DNA of 64,000 nucleotides from Monosporascus cannonballus (GCA_004154925.1 QJNS01000014.1:496001-560000), one strand, 5' to 3'; positions 36,235 through 50,438 are shown, counted from the stretch's first letter. Notes: generated by a model not told the origin, from the sequence alone. Numbers and translations: made by a program.

Positions 36235-36665
36235 TGTAACGAACCTGTTATACATCCACCTGGAGGTATAAGCAGTATCCGAAAAAGGTCTTAATTTGTA
36301 GGTAATAATAGGGCGAAAAATGATTTAATATATTCGTTAAGGAGATTTTAAGGTATTCCTTTTTTAATCAAAGAACGGTATAATTATTTTTGGCTAAAAG
36401 CTTAAATTAATAATTAAAGAACGAAAAATTAAGTAAGTAATTATTTATATAAGAAACCCAAACCTTATATATCCTTTTTATCCTTTATGTTTTTTATGGT
36501 CTCTGGGGATCTCGAGAAACCATAATATTTATCGTCCACAAATCTCCTGGTATTTCTGGAGATTAACAGAAACCCGAGGTTTATCCGATAGAAAATGGAG
36601 ATCCCGAACGTTTCCAATTTCCTGGGCCTCCTTTGGGCCTAATGGAGTCCTTTTTGAACGTAACA
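36235..36665 (-). repeat. 3' LTR of E1 (type A)
   Basis: Begins TGTAACGAACCTG and ends GAACGTAACA. Its right half carries a block (CCCGAACGTTTCCAATTTCC) shared with 50,439-50,869 and 61,255-61,684 only. Confidence 0.88.
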
Positions 36666-36679
36666 TTATTCTTTTTTTT

Positions 36680-37352
36680 CTAAGATTTTTGTCCCCAAAA
36701 ATAAAAAAAGTAAATCCTTAACTTTTTTTTCTTTTTTACGTTATAGCATTATATTTAACTATATCGGATAAATTTCGAAAACGTATTAAATTTTTTATTA
36801 AAAGTTGTTACTAATTAATTAAATTAATTTTTTAATTTAGTTTCGAAATTATGCCGTATATGCGTTATTTCGAAAAAAAGTTTTTTTACAAAATATTAAA
36901 AGGTCGGAAAAATTATTAAAATTATTTGGCGGCTAATATTTAATTTTGTAATAAGAATTATATTTCGTTTTTATTATTTAAAAATATCCGGGCCGAAAAA
37001 CTCCGGATAAACCGAAAAAAACATTTAATTATTTAATAATTTCAAGAATTATTTAATCGCATTATTCGGTTAAATTATTAATTTAAATAATTATATTCCA
37101 AAAGGATATTATTTATTTAAAAAGGGCTTAAAAATATGGATAAATTAAAAAAACGAAAAAAACTGGATACGGAGAAAAATTATAAAAAAAAAGCAGGCAT
37201 AACTTGCTTTAAAACTAGATATGTTAATAAAGGCATTTATTTTTTTTGATTAGAACGCCGTAAAAGTTAATTTAAATAAGGAACCGTTATTACCTGCGAC
37301 CTTGGCCGTATTAGAAACGGTCGGTCAGGATTTTGGCGGTAAAACATCTTAA
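36680..37352 (+). pseudogene. Antisense ORF remnant of E1
   Basis: The C-terminal part is clear near 37,280-37,352 (LPATLAVLETVGQDFGG-like, ending TCTTAA) and matches E2 at 42,060-42,129 and E3 in reverse at 59,464-59,560. The N-terminal limit is not resolved. Confidence 0.5.
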
Positions 37353-40300
37353 TTAGGTTTATCGCATTCGTTAAATAATTAAGTAGTTTTTACGTATTTC
37401 TTTTATATAAGTATTTTTTTATTTAATTAAGTACTAGATTTTATTTTTAATTATTCTGGAATCCAGTATTCGTTTAATTTCGTATTCGTTAAAATCTTTT
37501 TCGAGTTTTAAATTTGTTTTTAATGGGGCGTTCTTAAATATTAATTTAAATAAAGAAATATAAAAAATAAAAAATATTTTTATGTTTTTAAGTAATAATA
37601 ATTTGTAATTAATTTTAGAAATAATTTCGTTAATTTTGAACGGTTTAAGCTTTTTGAAATTAAACTTATTACTGGGTTTTTTTATTTTAATTTATAAAAT
37701 GTTTAAAATTACGTTTTGTTTTTGGCGTAACAAGTAAACTTTATTTCCTTTTATTAAAATTAATCTTTTAATTCTTTTTTTATTATAATATTAAATTATC
37801 CGTTATTAAAAAAATCATAATTTATTTTAAAAACGGGCTTAAATCGTTTTGATTTTTGTAATTAATATTTTTATTTTTAAGGTAATTATAATAATTTTTA
37901 ATATTTTATTAAATAATTATTTAAGTTATTTTATTTTTATATTATATTTATATATAACTATATAAAAAGATACGCCCATATTTTCGTTAATTAATATATT
38001 ATAAATAATTTGTACTAATAGTAAAAATTTTACCTAATTATCCTATTAATAATTAACGTAATTTTACAAATATTATTTTAAGGTTTAATTTAATTTTTCA
38101 ATTTAACCATCCGTTTGGGGATAATACGCTATCGAAAACTTAAATTTAATATTAATTTATTTAAAAAAATTAATGCCGAATTTTAAAATAAATAACGTAT
38201 TTCGGTTTAAAACGATTTTTTCAGGTATCCTATATTTATTAAAGTATTATTTGATAAAGGCGTAAGCCAATTATTCTGCCGTTATATTTCTTTTGAAAAA
38301 TAAAAAGTACCTATATTTGGTAAATTTATTAATAATTACCCATATTCCGTCGTATTCGATTCCGGTAACTAAATTTTTAAATAAAAATAAATTAATAATA
38401 AAGTTTTAAGCTATAATATTCCATATTTTATCTGGAATATCGGTAAATTGTAATAGCCCGTAAGGCTTATAACGTACTGCCTTAGCCTTATTACAAACGT
38501 TACAATTTTTGATAATTATTTTAACCATACGGCGTAACTTAAGGAAATTATATTTTTTTTACAGCCGTCGGATAATCTTAAAAATTCCTTAATATTTATG
38601 TAATAAGTCCTTATAAAATTCCTTTACGAATTATATTTATTAATCCTTAAGAACATAAATTTTGCCATAATATAATAATTAATCTTTAGGTTATCTTTTT
38701 AACTATTGGATTTCTTTTTATTCTTTTATATTATAAAAATTCCGGAACCGTATTAAGAATTCGGTAATTAATTTTTTTATTATCTTATATAAATATATAA
38801 TTCCATCCTTATTATATTATAATATTTATATGCTTTTTTTAAGAATTTTAAAATCGTAATTTCCTTTATAACTAAAAATATTTACTTAAATATTTTTAGT
38901 TAATATAATATATTTTAAAATTAAATTTGAACAAAAAAATCTATTATTTTTTATATCGTTTATTTAGTTTTTGGGCTTTCATAAATTACGTAAAATTCTT
39001 ATAATCAAAATAAATATCGAAAAGTTTTTTTATTTTAATAAAAAAAGGTTCTTATTTCTTAAAAATATTAATAATTACTAATAGTTTTTTATCGTAAATT
39101 TAATATTTAAATTCTGTATTTCGGAATACTTTAAAATAATATGCCACTAAATATTATTTGTTATTACCTTTTTGCTATTCCAAAACTGCGCCCAGGGTAT
39201 ACTTTAAAATATCTGTTTTTAATCGTTTTATTTTATTTAAATTTGGCATCTTTATAATAAATCCGTTAATAATTATTTCTTTTAATTCCTGGAACGTTTT
39301 TTTTATTTCTTTTAAAAGTTCGAATTTTTTTTTAACGTATTCCTTAATAATAAATTTTGTTAAAGGCTTAATTATATCTCCATATCCCTTAATTAAGCCG
39401 CGTACGTAACCCGTAAATCCTAAAATCTATCGGATATTTATAATGGTCGCCTTATTAAAAATAAACCAGTCCTTAATTGCTTTTAACTTAAAATATTAAA
39501 TTTAAATTTATCCTAATATAAAAATAAATCCTAAAAAATCCAATTTTTAGGTATGCCATATATTTTTGGTAAAGTTAATTCGAATATTAATTTCGTTTAA
39601 AGTTTTAAGTATTTAAGCGATATATTTTTTATATTCCTTTAGGGTTTCGGAATAAATAAGGATATCGTCGAGATAGACAAATACGAATTTGTCCAAAAAT
39701 TATCGGAGGGTAATTATTATTAAATTTTGGAAATTGGCGGGAACGTTAATAAATCTTATAGGTATTATTTTATATTCGTAAAGTTTATATATTATCCTAA
39801 ATACCGTTTTTTATTTTTTTCCTTTAGCTATTTTGATGCAATAATAATTATTGCGAAAATTAAGCGCCGTAAACTATTTAACTTTATTAATATTTTTTAA
39901 GGTATTTATAAAAATTAAAAGATATCTATTTTTAATTATAATATTATTTAATTATTTATAATTAATTATTTTTCGGTAAATAAGGTTTCCGTTTTTATTA
40001 ATTTTTTATTTATTATCTTTAATTTTTAATATTATAAGGACTAAATATTTAACAAAGGAGTTAAAAGGTTAAATATATTCTTTTTTCAAATCTAATTATA
40101 TGCTTTTCTATAAAGCTTTTAATTTTTTTAAGTTTATATAATAAATTTTGTAAAACTTAAGATAATGCTTTTTTTTAATAAGTATTCAGTAATCCCATTA
40201 ACCGTATAACGGTAATTCGTAATTTTTTTTATCTTTAAATAATTTTTTAAATCCTTGATACTCCGGAAATACCGTAAAAATCTAATTAAAAACCCGTATT

Positions 40301-40900
40301 TCCTTAATAACATAACAAATTTCTCGATTATTTTTATTTGGCATTTCGTCCTAAGAAAATATTCGCTTTTTTTAATTAATCCGTAAATTATTGGAATAAA
40401 GCCAAAATATTCTTAAAATAATGTTATATCCGGAAATATTAACGATATCCAGTAAAACGCATTTTTGGTATTTTTAAATTTGCATTAAGAATTTTTCCGT
40501 TTTTCGAAAAAACTTATCCGTTTTTGTAAGTGGATAAACTGCTATTTACCGTACGTAACTTATAGGATTTTAACTTATATTTCCAGGGAATTGAATATTT
40601 TTCCGTTATTGCGGAAAAAATAAAATTACTTTTTATTCCGGAATTAATTATGGCCTTAAATACCTTATTTTTATATCGGAAAAAGATCTTAATTTAATTA
40701 TATATTCCTTTTGTTATTTCGCATAAAGTTTTATTAATTAAGGCTTTTCGATACTTTATTTTTAAAGGCCTTTATAATTTTTTGATTTTTAATAATTTCC
40801 GATTTAAACGAACTTTTATTTGTAAACTTTTTTAATAGCATATTTAATATATTAATTATTTTTATACCGGAATTATATTTTTTGCCGTACTTGCATTAAG

Positions 40901-41330
40901 TGTAACGAACCTGTCATATATCCACCTGGAGGTATAAGCAGTATCCGAAATGGGGTCTTGATTTGCAGGTAACAATAGGGCAAGGAATGATTTAATGGTT
41001 CGTTCGTTAAAGAGATTTAAAGACTTTTCCCTCAATCAGAGAACGGTACAATTGCCTCTAGATTAAGAACTTAGATTAATAACTAAAAAGCAAAACTAAG
41101 TAGGTGCTATTTACATAAAAAACCGATTTATTATATATCCCAATTCCTAAAATGAATATATCGTGGATTTACGTAATCTATATAATCTATGCGACCCAGT
41201 TTTATAAATTATTTAAATCTTTAAATCACTTCCAAGGCTAAATTTTCCCACCCAAGGTTTAGCCGTGGCAGGCTTATGCTAAGCCTTAAAAGTTAGTTTC
41301 CTCGAAACAGGAACCCTTATTCTTATAACA
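40901..41330 (-). repeat. 3' LTR of E2 (type B)
   Basis: Begins TGTAACGAACCTGTC and ends TTATAACA. Its right half (CCAAGGTTTAGCCGTGGCAG) differs from the type A LTRs. Confidence 0.9.
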
Positions 41331-41394
41331 TTATTTCCCTTTTCCAAAGATTTTTATCCCAAAAATAAGTACCGTAAATAGCTATTTCGTTTTA

Positions 41395-42129
41395 TTGGAA
41401 AAAGTTGAAAACGTCCCAGCTAACTTTACCATAACAGGACGCATTCAAAAAGGAAAAAGAAAATCTCGTTTAAATCAACGCAACTCCCGTAATACCCGCA
41501 TTAAATCAATTAAAAGGTTTGGGACCAAAACCTTTACTTATTCCAACTATATCCATCTTGGCGAAAAGAATTGTTTTTATGCGTTGGATTACCCGAGTTA
41601 TAATTGCTACATTCGTTACCAACGTTTTTCTTATAACGTTTTAATAATAAACTTTTTAAAAAAAATAAACGAAATATAAAAGTGTTTTCAAAAAAAGTAG
41701 CGCGAAATCGAAAACAGCTTTTTAACGTATTAAGAAATTGCCAAAAGGGAATAGGAGGCTATAAAGAAAAAATGGATAAAAAGGTTGGCCGAATTGCGTC
41801 GGCGGCAAAACGAAAAATCGGAAAAGTTTGTTAGAAAATTAAGACGCCTGCATTTTTAATAAGACCTTTTCAAAAAAAAAGCCCTAAAAATGTTAAAAAA
41901 AGATTTAGAATTAAATTAATTGGAAAAACGAGAAAGGATAAAAAAAAAACAGCGTTGCGTAAACGTAAAGCAAGCACAATTTACATCTAAGATGGACGCC
42001 GTTTTAAAGGTATTTACCTTCTTTGACTGGAACGCCGTAGGTTTAGATTTAAGTGGGGGGCCGTTATCGCCTGCGACCTTAGCCGCGTTAGAAACGGTTG
42101 GTCAGGATTTTGGCGGTGGAACGTCTTAA
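41395..42129 (+). pseudogene. Antisense coiled-coil ORF of E2 (best-preserved copy)
   Basis: One frame of 245 codons from ATG at 41,395 to TAA at 42,127-42,129, opposite to pol and between the pol end and the 3' LTR. It is broken by several stops (from 41,680), most at places where a Gln codon would become a stop by a single C-to-T change. The N-terminal third is basic, with Cys/Tyr-rich motifs (YPSYNCYIRYQR). The middle is a charged coiled coil (KRLAELRRRQNEKSEKF, then LEKRERIKKKQR). The C-terminus reads FFDWNAVGLDLSGGPLSP, then TVGQDFGGGTS. No family is recognised. The same protein trace is present in E1 and E3, and in weaker form in F and G. It may be a DNA-binding or structural protein of the transposon. 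Confidence 0.65.
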
Positions 42130-42149
42130 TTAAATCTATCGTATTTGTT

Positions 42150-45100
42150 AAATGATTAAATAATTCCCAGGTGTTTTCCTTATGTAAGTATCTTTCCTAC
42201 TTAACTAGGTACTAAATTTTGTTTTTGATTATTTTGGAATCCAATATCCTTTCGATTTCGTATTTATCGTTATTATTTTTTTCGATTTCCAGGTTTGTTT
42301 TTAGGGGGGCGTTCTTGGATGCTGGTTTAAGCAAAGAAATATAGAAAATAAGATGTATCTTCATATTTTTAAATAACGCCAGTCGGTAATTAATTTTGGA
42401 AATAACTTTTTTAACTTTGAACGGGCTAAACTTTTTAAAATCGAATTTATCGTTGGATTTTTTTGTTTTAATTTGAAAAATATTTAAGTTTACGTTTTGT
42501 CTTTAACATAACAGGTAAACTTTATTTCTTTTTGCTAGAATTAGTTTTTTAATTCTTTTTTTATTATAATTCTGGGTTATCCGTTATTAAAAAAATCGCA
42601 ATTTATTTTAAAGACGGGTTTAGATGGTTTTGATTTCTGTTATCAATATTTCTGCTTTTGGGATAATCGTAATAATTTTAGGTGCCTTATTAAGCGGCTA
42701 TTTAGGTCGTTTTGTTTTTGTATTATATCCATATACCGCTACATAAGGAAATATACCCATATTTTCGTTAACAAATATATTATAAGCGATTTGTGCCAAT
42801 AATAAAAGTTTTATCCAATTATTTTATTAATAATTAACATAATTTCGGAAATATTATTCCAGGGTTTGGTTTAATCTTTTAATTTGGTTATCCGTCTAAG
42901 AATAATAAGTTATTAAAAACTTAAATTTAATATTAATTTATTTAAAAAAACTAATACCAAATTTTAAAATAAAAAACGTATTTCGATCGGAAATAATCTT
43001 TTCTGGTATTCCATATTTATCCAGATAATATCTGATAAAGGCATAAATTAACTGTTCTGCCGTCACGTTCCTTTTAGAAAGTAAAAAATACCCATACTTG
43101 GTAAATTTATCAATAATTACCCATATTCCGTTATATTCGACTTTAGTAATTAGGTCCTTAAATGGAAGTAAGCCAGTAATAAAGTCCTAAAATATAATGT
43201 TCCATATTTTATCAGGAATATCCGTAAGTTACAATAGCCCATAGGGCTTATGGCGTACTGCCTTTGCCTTATTGCAAATATTACAATTTTTAATAATTAT
43301 TTTAACTATACGGCGTAATTCTGGAAAATCGTACTTCTCTTATAGCCGTCTGATGGTTTTGAAAATCCCTTGATATCCATATAACGGATCCTTATGGAAC
43401 TCCTTTACAAATTGCTTTTATTAATCCTTAGGAACATAAATTTTGCCATGGTATAATAATTAGTTTTTTGGCTATCTTTTTAATTGCTAAACCTTTTTTT
43501 ATTCCTTTATGTTATATAAATTCCGGAATTGTATTAAAAGTTTAGGAATTAATTTTTTTAAGATCTTACATAACTGTATAATGCTATCTTTATTATACTG
43601 TAATATTTATATGTTTTTTTTGGAAACTTTGGAATTATAATTGCCTTTACGATTAAAAATATCCGCTTAAATATTTTCTTTTCCCTTAATATAATATATT
43701 TTAAAGTTAAATCTTAACAGAAAAATTATCCAAATTTTATATCGTTTATTCAGTTTTTATGCTTTCATAAATCAAATAAAATTTTTATAATTAAAGTAAA
43801 TATCGAAAAATTTTTTCGTTTTATTAAGAAAAGGTTTTTATTTTTTAAAAACGTTAATAATCGCCAATAGTTCCTTATCGTAAATCGGGTATCTAAGTTC
43901 TGTATTTCGGAGTGCTTTTAAATAATATGCTACTGGGTATTATTTGCCGTTATCCTTTAACTATTTTAGGACGGCACTTAATACATAATTTGAAATATCC
44001 GTTTTCAGACGTTTCCTTTTATTTACGTTAAATAATCTCATTATAGGTCCGTTAATAATCGCATTTTTTAAAATCTGGAATATTTTTTTTATATTTTCTG
44101 GAAGTTTAAACTTTTTTTTTACGTACTTTTTAATAGTAAATTTCGTTAACAATTTAATTATATCTCCGTATCCCTTAATTAAGCCGCGTACGTAACCCGT
44201 AAATCCTAAAATCTGCCGGATATCTATAACGGTCGCCTTATTAAAAATAGGCCAATTCTTAATTGCTTTTATCTTAAAGCGTTAAATCTAAATTTGGCCG
44301 GGGGTAAAAGTATATCCTAGAAAATTTAGTTTCTGCGTATGCTATATATTTTTGGCTAGGTTAATTCGGATGTTCGCTTTGTCTAAAATCCTAAGTACTT
44401 AGGTAATATGTTTTTTATATTCCTCTAAAATTTCGGAATAAATAAAGATGTTATTAAGGTAAATAAATACGAACTTATCCAGAAATTTTCTAAACGTAAT
44501 TATAACTAGATATTAAAAACTGGCGGGGGCATTAATAAATCCCATAGGCATTATTCGGTACTCGTAAAGTCCGTATATTGTTTTAAATACGGTTTTCCAT
44601 TTTTCTCCCTTAACTATTTTAATACGGTAATAACCGTCTCGGAGGTCAAATATAATAAACTATTTAATTTTACTAACGTTTTCCTTTAACGTACTTATAA
44701 GGATTAAAGGATATCCGTTTTTAATCGTAATGTCGTTTAATTATCTATAATCGATTATTTTTCTGAAAACCAGGTTTTCGTTTTCGTTAATCTTTTATTT
44801 TTCATCCTTGGTTTTCGGTACCATAAGGACGGGATATTTTACGGGGGAATTAAAAGGTTGGATATATCCTTTTTTTAAATTAAGTTAAATACTTTTCCAT
44901 AAAACTTTTAACTTATTAAAGTTTATATGGTAAATTTTGTGAAATTTAGGATAATATCCTTTTTTAATAAGTATTTTATGATCCCATTAACCATATGGTA
45001 ATAGTTCGTAATTTTTTTTATCCTTAAACAATTTCTTAAACCTTTGGTATTTAGGTAATACTATAGAAACTTGATTTGCAATTTGAATTTTCTTAATAAC

Positions 45101-46250
45101 ATAATAGATTTCTTAATTATCCTTTTCGGGTAGCTTATTTTCCCATAAAAATGTTTAATGTTTTTAATTAATATGCGGATTGCTGGACCTAAGCCACGGC
45201 ATTCCCAAAATGATATTATGCCCAGAAATGTCGGCGATATCCAACGAAATCCATTTTTAATATCTTTAAATTCGTACTGGAAACTCTTTAATTTCTCGAA
45301 GGATTTGTCCGTTATCGTATATAAATAAGCTTCCGTTTACTATATATAACTTGTAAAACTTTAACTTATATTTCCAGGGAATCTGATATTTTTCTGCCAT
45401 TATAAAAGAAATAAAATTGCCTTTAATTTTTAAGTCGATTATAACTTTAAACGTTTTATTCTTATATTTTAAAGGGATTTCGATTTAATTATATAATCCC
45501 TTAGTTACCTTATATAAGGTTTTGCATATTAGGGCTTTTTAATACCTTATTTTTGAAAGCTTTTGTCGTTTTTTAATTAACGTGGTTTACCTGCGAAAAA
45601 GCGTTTCCATTTTCGAACTTTTTTGGCAACATATTTAATACAGTAATCGTTTATATATTTATGTTATTTTTTTCTGCCTAATTAACATCCGAAAGTAAAT
45701 ATTTTTTTTTAGCTTATCCTTTGGTTTTATACTTTCTAAATCATAAGGTTAGAAAGGTATATTTCCGAAAAAAATGTTCCTATATTTAGGAGCTTATATT
45801 AAATGCAAAGCGTCGGGATATAACATAAATATCCTTACGATATAGCTTTTCGATTTCTTTTTGAATTAGGATATAAGTAACAAAACCTGGGGCATTCTGG
45901 CTATTAAAAGATTTTTATGCATTTGTACTTATTATCAGGCTCGGTAAGTATTTTTTTATCCTATCCAGGCCAAAAATTATTATTTTCCTTAGTTTTAAGG
46001 TGGACGAGGTAATCGTTATAATAATAAGCAGTAAAATATAATAAATTATAAAGGTTTATTAATAGTATTTTTTGGTATATGGTGCATTCTGGGAGCTTAC
46101 AAAGCTTTGGGGATAATTGTCCATGGTTGTTAATATCTGGTCGAAACTAACCGTCCTTTATGTGCATCTTATACTTTTGGGAATCAAAATGGCATTGGTA
46201 TCTTAGCTCTATAGTTATCCTGGAAGCCGTTTGTCCTGGGTGGTATTTAT
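42150..46250 (-). pseudogene. E2 pol remnant
   Basis: Minus-strand chromodomain near 42,180-42,290, integrase through about 42,700-43,500, RT core near 44,445-44,490 with a YLNNIF form of YLDDI, and protease expected near 45,200-45,400. Many frame stops are present, though fewer than in E1. Confidence 0.7.
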
Positions 46251-47650
46251 AGGCTTTAACTTTAAAGTTCTGGCAAACTGGACAATTTTCGTACTTTGGG
46301 ATATCGCTTTAGATCTGAATAGTTATGGCAATAATGAATTCTGGCTGGGAAATCGAACTAATTTCTTTTTCCTCCTCTTTTGCCTTATTATCGGTTTTTT
46401 GTTCAGTTATTTTGACTTTTTTCTGGGGTTAAGGAAATCCTCCTTTCTTGGAGTTCCTTTTGGCAGGAAAGCGGTATTCGCTCTTAAAATATCCCTTTTT
46501 GCCACAGTTAAAACATTCCACTTTGGATTTGTTTTTCTTGGGCTCCTTCGAAATAAAACTCGCTTTTTTCTAAGGCTTACCTTTGTCCTTTTTGGTTTGG
46601 CTATAAGAGCCCTTATCGTTACCTTATCTGCCAGTCCTTTTCTTTTCGAGATACCGATTAAAGGTGCGTCGATTGGCAATAATAACCTTATTAATATATA
46701 CCGTAAAAGATCCAGTTTTTAATTCCTTAAACATTTCGTCCTTAACTTACGATTTTAAGCCGTTATAATAAAGGTAAAATAATACGTTTTCTGGTAAATT
46801 AAAAATAATTATTAAGTGATTAAATTTAATGGTATATTTAAATATTAACTTAATCTGATAAAAAAGGTAAAATTGCTTAATAACGTCTTATTTTTTATTA
46901 GGATTTCCGAAAAAAATTCGAATTCGTTTTTCGAAATAACCGTATTTACCGAAAACGTAATTAGTAAAATCGGAAAATTCTTCTGGATATTTCTTAAAAT
47001 AATCCGTTAAAATAAGTTCAAATTATTCCCGGATTTGTCCGGTTAATAATTAAAAGATAGTTATTATCTTTTGATAATCCTCCGTTAAAAAATTTTCATA
47101 AAATTTAAGGTAAAATCTGGCCTAAATTAAGAATCCATCAGGATTTTTTGATCCATTATAGGGTTTAGGGGGAATTAGCTTATAACCCTTAATATCTGGC
47201 ATTCCATGGTAAATAAAAGGTAAGATAATTCCTTTACGAATCCGGTTGGTACCAAATAAGGATAAGGTCGAAATCCTTTCCTGCATTTGTCCTGCATTAA
47301 TTATGGGTAAAGTTATAGCTCCTTTTTCCGAATACCTCGTATCAGTTATATGTAATCGGTAGCCAGCTCCTTAGCTTCGTCCCCTGGGGGAACCAAATTA
47401 AGGGAAAGCGGGCTTTTTAACGAGTTAGGTATTTTCTTTTCGTAAAACCACAACTTTTTCAGTAAGGAAATCAAATCTTTTTTCCGTCGTAAACTTTTTT
47501 TCGCCAACATCTTGGCTTTTCTGGCCTCTGGCTGGCTATTCTTCTTCTGGCTCCGAATTTTGAATTTCGATAATTTCCTAAGAAATTAAAGAAGGCTGTT
47601 ACTAGGGTTAAAAGGAAAGTTTTCCCTAGGATCGAATAATAAATGGAATT
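46250..47650 (-). pseudogene. E2 gag remnant with zinc knuckle
   Basis: Reverse-strand reading near 46,490-46,545 gives KVECFNCGKKGYFKSE, a CCHC knuckle with the first two Cys kept. Upstream (higher coordinates) is a capsid-like stretch down to the 5' LTR side at 47,650. E1 and E3 have lost these Cys. Confidence 0.7.
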
Positions 47651-47858
47651 ATATTATTAATTAATTAGAACATTTTTTCGATAAAAAGTAAATCGTTTAT
47701 TCCAATTATTAATTTTTTACCGGCTAGTAACGGAGATCGGGTATATTATTTATTTTCTGAACGTTATTTTATAATATCGTCTTTATTAAGTTTAGGAAAA
47801 CTTATGTCCAATTGGGCCTTAAACCATTCGTTGGCTATTAATTAAGGAACTATCAAAA

Positions 47859-48288
47859 TATAACGAACCTATTATATATCCATTTGGAAATATAAATAAT
47901 ATCTGAAATAAAATCTTGATTTACAGGTAACAATAAGGCAAAAAATAATTTAATAGTTTATTTATTAAAAAGATTTAAAGACTTTTCCCTTAATTAAAAA
48001 ACGGTGCAATTACCTTTAGATTAAGAACTTAAATTAATAACTAAGGAGCGAAACTAAATAGGTACTATTTATATAAAAAACCGATTTATTATATATCCTA
48101 ATTCCTAAAGTAAATATGTTATGGATTTACGTAATCTATATAATTTATGCAACCTAGTTTTATAAATCACTTAAATCTTTAAATCACTTCCAAGGCCAAG
48201 CCTTCCCACCCGAGGTTTAGCCGTGGCAGGCCCACGCTAGGCCTCAAAGGTTGGTTTCCTCGAGACAGGAACCCCTGTTCCTGTAACA
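47859..48288 (-). repeat. 5' LTR of E2 (type B)
   Basis: 430 bp, matching 40,901-41,330 and ending CCTGTAACA. Its left half is AT-mutated (TATAACGAACC) while its right half stays GC-rich. Confidence 0.9.
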
Positions 48289-48293
48289 TTAAG

Positions 48294-50438
48294 GCTTTAA
48301 AATCTGGTTTTTTTCTTAACTTATCCTTTTATTCCGTATTTCCCGAATTATAAAATCAAAAAGGTAAATCTCCGAAAAAGGTATTCCTATATTTAAGAGT
48401 TCGTATTAAATACAAAATATCAAAAAGTAACATAAGTATCCTTGCAATATAACTTTTTAATTCCGTTTTAATTCGGGGTATAAATAATAAAACCTAAGGT
48501 ATTCTGGTTATCGGGAAATTTTAATATATCGGCATTTATCGTTTAATTCGGTAGGAATTTTATTATTCTATCCGGGCCAAAAATTATTATTTTTTTGGCT
48601 TTAAAATAAATAAAATAATCGTTTTAATAATAAATAATAAAATATAATAAGTCGTAAAGATTTACCGATAATATTTTTTTATAAATAATACATTTTGAGA
48701 ATTTATAAAGTTCTGAAAATAATTATCCGTAATTGTTCATATTTGGTCGAAATTAACCGTTTTTTATATGCATCTTATATTTTTGGAAATTAAGGTAATA
48801 TTAATATCTTAGTTTTATAATTATCCTAAAAACCGTTTATCCGAAATAATATTTATAAATTTTAACTTTAAAATTTTGGCAAATAAAATAATCTTTATAT
48901 TTTAGGTTATTATTTTGGATTTAAATAATTATAATAATAATGAATTTTGGCTGGAAAAAAATTAAATTAATTTTTTTTTTCCTTTTTTGCCTTATTGTCA
49001 GTTTTTTATTTAGCCGCTTTAATTTTTTTTGGGGGGTTAAGGAATTTTTCCTTTTTTGGAATTCCTTTTGGCGGGGGAACGATATTTGCTTTTAAAATAC
49101 CTTTTTTTGTTATAATTAAAATATTTTATTTTGGATTTGTTTTTTTAAGCTCTTTTAAAGCGGAATTTGCTTCCTTTTAAGGTTTGCCTTTATCCTTTTT
49201 AGCTTAATTACTAAAACTTTTATTGTTACCTCGTTTATCGGTCCTTTTTTTCTTAAAATACCGATTAAAAGTTCGTCGGTCGGCGATAATAGCCTTATTT
49301 ATATATTTTACAAAAAATTTAATCTTAAGTTTTATATATAATTCGTTTTTAATTTAAAATTTTAGGTTATTATAATAAAAATAAAATAATATGTTTTTTG
49401 GTAAATTCGAAATAACGGTTAAACGATTAAACTTTGTCGTATATTCGGATATTAATTTGGTTTAGTAAAAAAAATAAAACTATTTAATAATATCTTATTC
49501 CTTATCGGGATTGCCGAACAAAACGCGTATTTTTTTTTCAAAATTTTCGTAATTACTAAAAATATAATTAATAAGGTCCGAAAATTCCTTTAAGTATTTC
49601 TTAAGGTAATCCGTCAAAATAAGTTCGAACTATTAGCGAATTCGTTTAATTAGCAATTAGGAAATAATTATTACTTTTTAATATTTTTCCGGCAAAAAAT
49701 TCTTATAGAACTTAAGGTAAAACCTTACCTAAACCAAAAATCCATTAAAATTTTTTAATCCGTTATAAAACTTAGGGGGAATTGGTTTATAACCCTTGAC
49801 ATCTAGTATTCCATAATAACCAAAAGGTGGAATAACTCCTTCCCGTATCCGAATTACGCTAAATAATAATAGGGTTAAGGCTTTTTTTTGCGTTCGCCTT
49901 AGGTTTAACAAAAAGGGTCGGTAACCGGCCCCTTAATTTCGCCCTTTAGGAAAGCCAAATTAAGGAAAAGCTGGCTTTTTTCTTTTTATAAGCCGAATAT
50001 TTTTTTTTTTAGGGTTCGGACTTTTACTGCTAAGGCACTTAATTTTTTTTTCGCAATAAGTTCTTTTTTCTGGTTTTCGGCCTTATACTTTTTTTCAACT
50101 TTTTTTTCAGCCGTTTTTTTTTCTAATTCCTTTCCCTAGATTTTAATGATATCCTTAGGGGCCGGGGTAAATTATTATCTGGGTTACGAAAATAACGGGC
50201 CTTTTTAAAATCAAATAATAAGAGGTACCATATTATTAATTAGTTGGAAAACTTTTTTAATAAGGAATAAATCGTTAAATTTTATTAATAACGTTTCCTT
50301 AGCTAATAACAGAAATCATATATATTATTTATTTTTTGAATATTATTTTATGTTATCGTTTATATTAAGTTCAAGAAAACTTATACTTTAATTAAGTAAT
50401 AAATTATCCGTCGGCTATTAATTAAAAAATTATCAAAA
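48294..50438 (-). pseudogene. E1 gag and 5' leader, separated from its pol by E2
   Basis: Homologous to E2's 45,700-47,858 with heavier mutation. The knuckle relic near 49,085-49,130 has Tyr in place of Cys. The part left of the insertion site is 36,666-40,895. Confidence 0.75.

Larger units (their letters stand above)
40901..48288 (-). mobile_element. Element E2: full-length chromovirus in minus orientation, nested in E1
   Basis: 7.39 kb with 430-bp LTRs at each end and exact TTAAG target duplications (40,896-40,900 and 48,289-48,293). On the minus strand: gag with an intact-looking knuckle start, RT near 44,445-44,490 (DKFVFIYLNNIF), and a chromodomain near 42,180-42,290. E1's pol resumes beyond 48,293, which confirms the nesting. 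Several segments (41,395-42,130, 46,230-46,720, 47,400-47,620) are less AT-rich than E1, so E2 is the younger or less mutated copy. Confidence 0.9.

Noticed and set aside
46231..46722. 163-codon plus-strand ORF as a membrane protein
   Set aside because: It is the opposite strand of E2's gag knuckle. The minus strand gives the recognised CFNCGKKGY motif.
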